Assembly (NCBI GenBank): GCA_030044045.1
Contig: JASHWO010000117.1
Span: 1-8,989, forward strand
Length of the DNA: 8,989 bases
Origin: Acidimicrobiales bacterium
GTDB lineage: Bacteria; Actinomycetota; Acidimicrobiia; Acidimicrobiales; RAAP-2
Direction of reading: 5' to 3'
Position 1 is the stretch's first letter. Each line of letters opens with the position of its first letter. Both the position numbers and the translations under genes were made by a program. Of the stretch, positions 6,689 through 8,989 are shown in pieces. Under the pieces are notes generated by a model. That model ran no database searches, was not told the DNA's origin, and was given only the letters and a program-made list of their open reading frames with translations.

Positions 6689-7762
6689 TCAAGACCCCGT
6701 CAAAGGCTGGAAGGGGTGCAGCTCCATCGCCGTGCGCCACCGACCCTCCCACGCGTCGAACGAATAGTGGGCCGTGACCACCTGGAGCGCCCGTGATGCC
6801 AGGACTGCCCGGCTGCTGGCGGACGTCTCGGCGAGCTCCGTGACCCGTTCGACCCACTCGGCCTCGTTGGTGGCGAGCATCCCGCCGAGCGCAGTCGCGA
6901 CCGTCTCGTTCGTTCCAACCGAAGAGGCCACGAATGGAACCCCCGCCGCCGCATACTGCAGGAGCTTGTACGCAGACTTCCCGCGGCTGAAACGATCATC
7001 GGTGAGCGGAGCGAGACCAACGTCGAAGGCCGCCAGCTGGCGTTCCGCCACCTTGTTCTGCCACGCCAGGCGATCGGTCATCGCTTCCAGCGCCGGGCTC
7101 AGCCGGCCGGCGGGATCCCCGATGATCGTCAATCGCGCGCCGAGCTTCTGGTGCAACTGGAGGAGGGGGTCGGCGATCCTCTCGAGGTAGGGCTCCCCGC
7201 TCAATGACCCGATCCATACCAAACGCGGAACATTCCCGATCTCGTAGTCCTCTTTGACGACGTAGTCACCGGGCTCGATGCAGCTCGGTATGACCACGAC
7301 GTCATGGCAGTGCTGGCTGGCCCACTCGGCAAGGTACTCATTGCCGGCGATCACTCGGTCAGCCGCCACGACGCTCTGGACGCACTTCTGCGCACTCGAG
7401 CGGACCAGCCTTCCTACCCGAGCCCGTTGCCCACCGTCCCACGGAAGACCGTCGTCGAAGTCGTAGACCCCCCAGTTCGCCCCTTGCAGAAGTCGAGTTT
7501 CGATGCGACCCTTGCCGAAGGGGCTGGCTTGCCTGAAGAGAAGCAACCGATCATGGGTCCTTCTCGCCAGTACGTGCACCCGGGCCTCCGCCATCACGGC
7601 CGCAGCCGGGTTCCTCAGCAAAGTGGCCGGCGAATTGTCCCCAGTCCCCAGGTACGGGTGGACGGCGGCGTCCGGGCTGACGCGGTCCAACCAGTCGAAG
7701 ACGCGGACACGAGCGCCAGCGCCTCCCCTTCCGTAGGTCACGAAGGCCGTTATCGAGGTCAC
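6689..7762 (-). CDS. GT-B fold glycosyltransferase, family 4-like, probably acquired
   Basis: A 357-residue glycosyltransferase with no signal peptide or membrane segment. I recognise the order typical of a surface-polysaccharide GT4-like group: an N-terminal GARVRV (15-20), YDFDDGLPW (100-108), ADRVIAGNEYLAEWA (134-148), VIPSCIEPGDY (157-167), LVWIGS (181-186), LTIIGDPAGR (211-220), W234, then FDVGLAPLTDD (246-256) and SRGKSAYKLLQYAAAGVPFVAS (259-280) at the nucleotide-sugar site. Q269 stands where many GT4 enzymes have the second Glu of EX7E. Donor and acceptor cannot be read from the sequence. G+C in sampled lines is about 60-63%, against about 78-83% in the housekeeping genes, and codons such as ATA (codon 4) appear, so horizontal acquisition is likely. 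The GTG start at 7762 lies 18 bases after the carboxypeptidase stop, with no clear ribosome-binding site. The gene is intact and no IS or flanking repeat is seen. Confidence 0.82.
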   Translation of the reverse strand: MTSITAFVTYGRGGAGARVRVFDWLDRVSPDAAVHPYLGTGDNSPATLLRNPAAAVMAEARVHVLARRTHDRLLLFRQASPFGKGRIETRLLQGANWGVYDFDDGLPWDGGQRARVGRLVRSSAQKCVQSVVAADRVIAGNEYLAEWASQHCHDVVVIPSCIEPGDYVVKEDYEIGNVPRLVWIGSLSGEPYLERIADPLLQLHQKLGARLTIIGDPAGRLSPALEAMTDRLAWQNKVAERQLAAFDVGLAPLTDDRFSRGKSAYKLLQYAAAGVPFVASSVGTNETVATALGGMLATNEAEWVERVTELAETSASSRAVLASRALQVVTAHYSFDAWEGRWRTAMELHPFQPLTGS

Positions 7763-7780
7763 TTCACTGGAGCCGAACGC

Positions 7781-8989
7781 TCAGCGCGGCCGGCCGAGCC
7801 GGGCGGCGGTGCGGACCGGCACGGCCACCTGCTGCTCCCCCAACGTGAAGAGCGCCGTCCCCACCGGCGCCCCCGCCCGGGCCCCCGCCGGCGGGTGGTG
7901 GGTGACCACCACGGTCTGGCGGATCCGCTGCCCGGGCCAGGCCAGCAACGAGCCGGCGGTGGCCGTGACCACCGAGACCGACCGGCCGCCGATCGAGGCC
8001 CGCCCCACCTGCTCGCCCGCCGTGGCCACCGGGACCGCCTCCACGGCACCGGCCGCCGCCTGGGCCACGGCCAGGTCCATCTCGCCGGCGGCATGCAGCA
8101 CTGTGGGTCCTTCCTGGGAGGTCACGGCGGCCAGCACGGTGAGCGGCTGCCCGCCCGCCGAGGCCTGGTAGGCCAGGATGTCCCCGCCCCCGGCGGCTGT
8201 GGTAAAGCCCGATTTCACGCCTACCACCCCGGGGGTGGCACCTGTTGTGCTGCCCGGCAGGAGCGGCGTGTAGGTCGACACGGTCCCGGCCACCGGCAGG
8301 GTGACCGAGGGCATAGCCACCGCCTGGGCGAAGGCGGGGATGGCCATGGCCGCCGCCGCGACCTTCAACAGGTCCGCCGGGGTCGACACCGATCCCGGTG
8401 TGTACCCGCTGGCGTCGACGTAGTGGGTCTGGGTCATGCCCAGCGCCGAGGCGGCGGCGTTCATCTTGGTCACGAACGCCGGCAGGGAGCCGGCGTCCCA
8501 GCAGGCCAGGGCGTAGGCCAGGTTGTTGGCCGAGTGCACCAGCAGGCCCTCCAGCGCCTGGCGCTCGGTGAGCACCTCGCCGGCCTGGACCTCCACGCTG
8601 GCCTGTGTGGTGACCACGTCTGTTGTGTAGTCGGCAGCGTCGGCCGGGCTGATGGTGATGCCCGGGCCGCCGGCGCTGCCGGTGAGCGGGTGGTCCTTCA
8701 GCACCACGTAGGCCGTCATCACCTTGGTCATGCTGGCCACCGGCACCGGGTGCTCGGGCCCCGACTGGGCGGTGACACCGAGAGCGGGGATGGCCATGGC
8801 CGCCTGGCCGGTGGCCGGCCAGGGCAGGTGCGGGCTGCCCGCCGGGGTCCGGTGCTCCGGGGCCATGGTGGACGCCACCGCCGCCCCGGCCGCCGGTCCC
8901 GGCGCGCCACCCCCACTCCCACCCAGCGCCGTGAGGGCCAGGATCACCAGAGCCATGGCGGCCAAAACGGCCACCAGCACCACCAGCCG
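7781..8989 (-). CDS. Serine-type D-alanyl-D-alanine carboxypeptidase (DacA/PBP5 family), 5' end outside window
   Basis: Penicillin-binding D-Ala-D-Ala carboxypeptidase (peptidase S11), removing the terminal D-Ala of peptidoglycan stem peptides outside the membrane. Counting from the GTG at 8983, an N-terminal hydrophobic segment covers about 1-20 (anchor or signal), followed by a Gly/Pro/Ala linker. The SxxK motif is SMTK with nucleophile S84 and K87. The second motif is SAN at 151-153. The third is KSG at 257-259, where many relatives have KTG. After the catalytic domain, about 310-392 looks like the beta-rich PBP5-type C-terminal domain. The protein ends in RLGRPR with no amphipathic anchor helix, so membrane attachment would be through the N terminus. 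The frame is open to the window edge (CGG CTG before the GTG), and the usual positive residues before the hydrophobic core are missing, so the true start is probably beyond the edge. The neighbour downstream is the glycosyltransferase. Confidence 0.9.
   Translation of the reverse strand, partial: RLVVLVAVLAAMALVILALTALGGSGGGAPGPAAGAAVASTMAPEHRTPAGSPHLPWPATGQAAMAIPALGVTAQSGPEHPVPVASMTKVMTAYVVLKDHPLTGSAGGPGITISPADAADYTTDVVTTQASVEVQAGEVLTERQALEGLLVHSANNLAYALACWDAGSLPAFVTKMNAAASALGMTQTHYVDASGYTPGSVSTPADLLKVAAAAMAIPAFAQAVAMPSVTLPVAGTVSTYTPLLPGSTTGATPGVVGVKSGFTTAAGGGDILAYQASAGGQPLTVLAAVTSQEGPTVLHAAGEMDLAVAQAAAGAVEAVPVATAGEQVGRASIGGRSVSVVTATAGSLLAWPGQRIRQTVVVTHHPPAGARAGAPVGTALFTLGEQQVAVPVRTAARLGRPR

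Noticed and set aside
4234..6777. Plus-strand open frame of 847 codons opposite miaB and thrB
   Set aside because: A very long antisense frame could look like a novel large protein, but the translation is repetitive Gly/His/Gln/Arg with no domain order, and it mirrors the codon pattern of miaB and thrB.
6664..7780. Mobile-element boundaries around the glycosyltransferase
   Set aside because: I compared the two short flanks by eye and found no shared direct repeat, inverted repeat, tRNA end or transposase remnant.

Overview
This is a compact, very GC-rich chromosomal segment from an actinomycetote. Lines sampled by eye run about 78-83% G+C in the housekeeping genes. The gene order miaB-miaA-dapF-hflX, the actinobacterial form of the aminotransferase DapC and the frequent GTG starts all fit this phylum. 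An Acidimicrobiia-type lineage is my best guess, but that is inference. Every gene I accept lies on the minus strand, so transcription runs from high to low coordinates. The long plus-strand reading frames are antisense shadows created by the base composition.

In transcription order the window holds: (1) a serine-type D-alanyl-D-alanine carboxypeptidase cut by the right edge; (2) a GT-B glycosyltransferase whose G+C is about 60-63%, clearly lower than its surroundings; (3) homoserine kinase thrB, with a possible leaderless promoter in the 25-base gap before it; (4) miaB and (5) miaA, which modify A37 of tRNAs; (6) dapF, diaminopimelate epimerase; (7) hflX, a ribosome-associated GTPase; (8) dapC, succinyldiaminopimelate aminotransferase, ending 36 bases from the left edge. 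The only gap above 30 bases is the 105 bases between miaA and dapF.

The genes form three functional groups. DapC and DapF belong to the succinylase route to meso-diaminopimelate and lysine, and ThrB belongs to the threonine branch of the same aspartate pathway. The carboxypeptidase trims peptidoglycan, which in DAP-type organisms contains the DapF product. MiaA, MiaB and HflX serve translation. dapF-hflX-dapC are joined by stop/start overlaps and are probably translated together.

I see no phage, CRISPR, toxin-antitoxin, transposon or other defence-like module, and no convincing new system. The points worth a second look are modest: a DapF with serine in place of the first catalytic cysteine, the compositionally foreign glycosyltransferase, a 14-bp tandem duplication at the dapF/hflX junction that makes a five-codon mini-ORF, and the possible leaderless thrB promoter.
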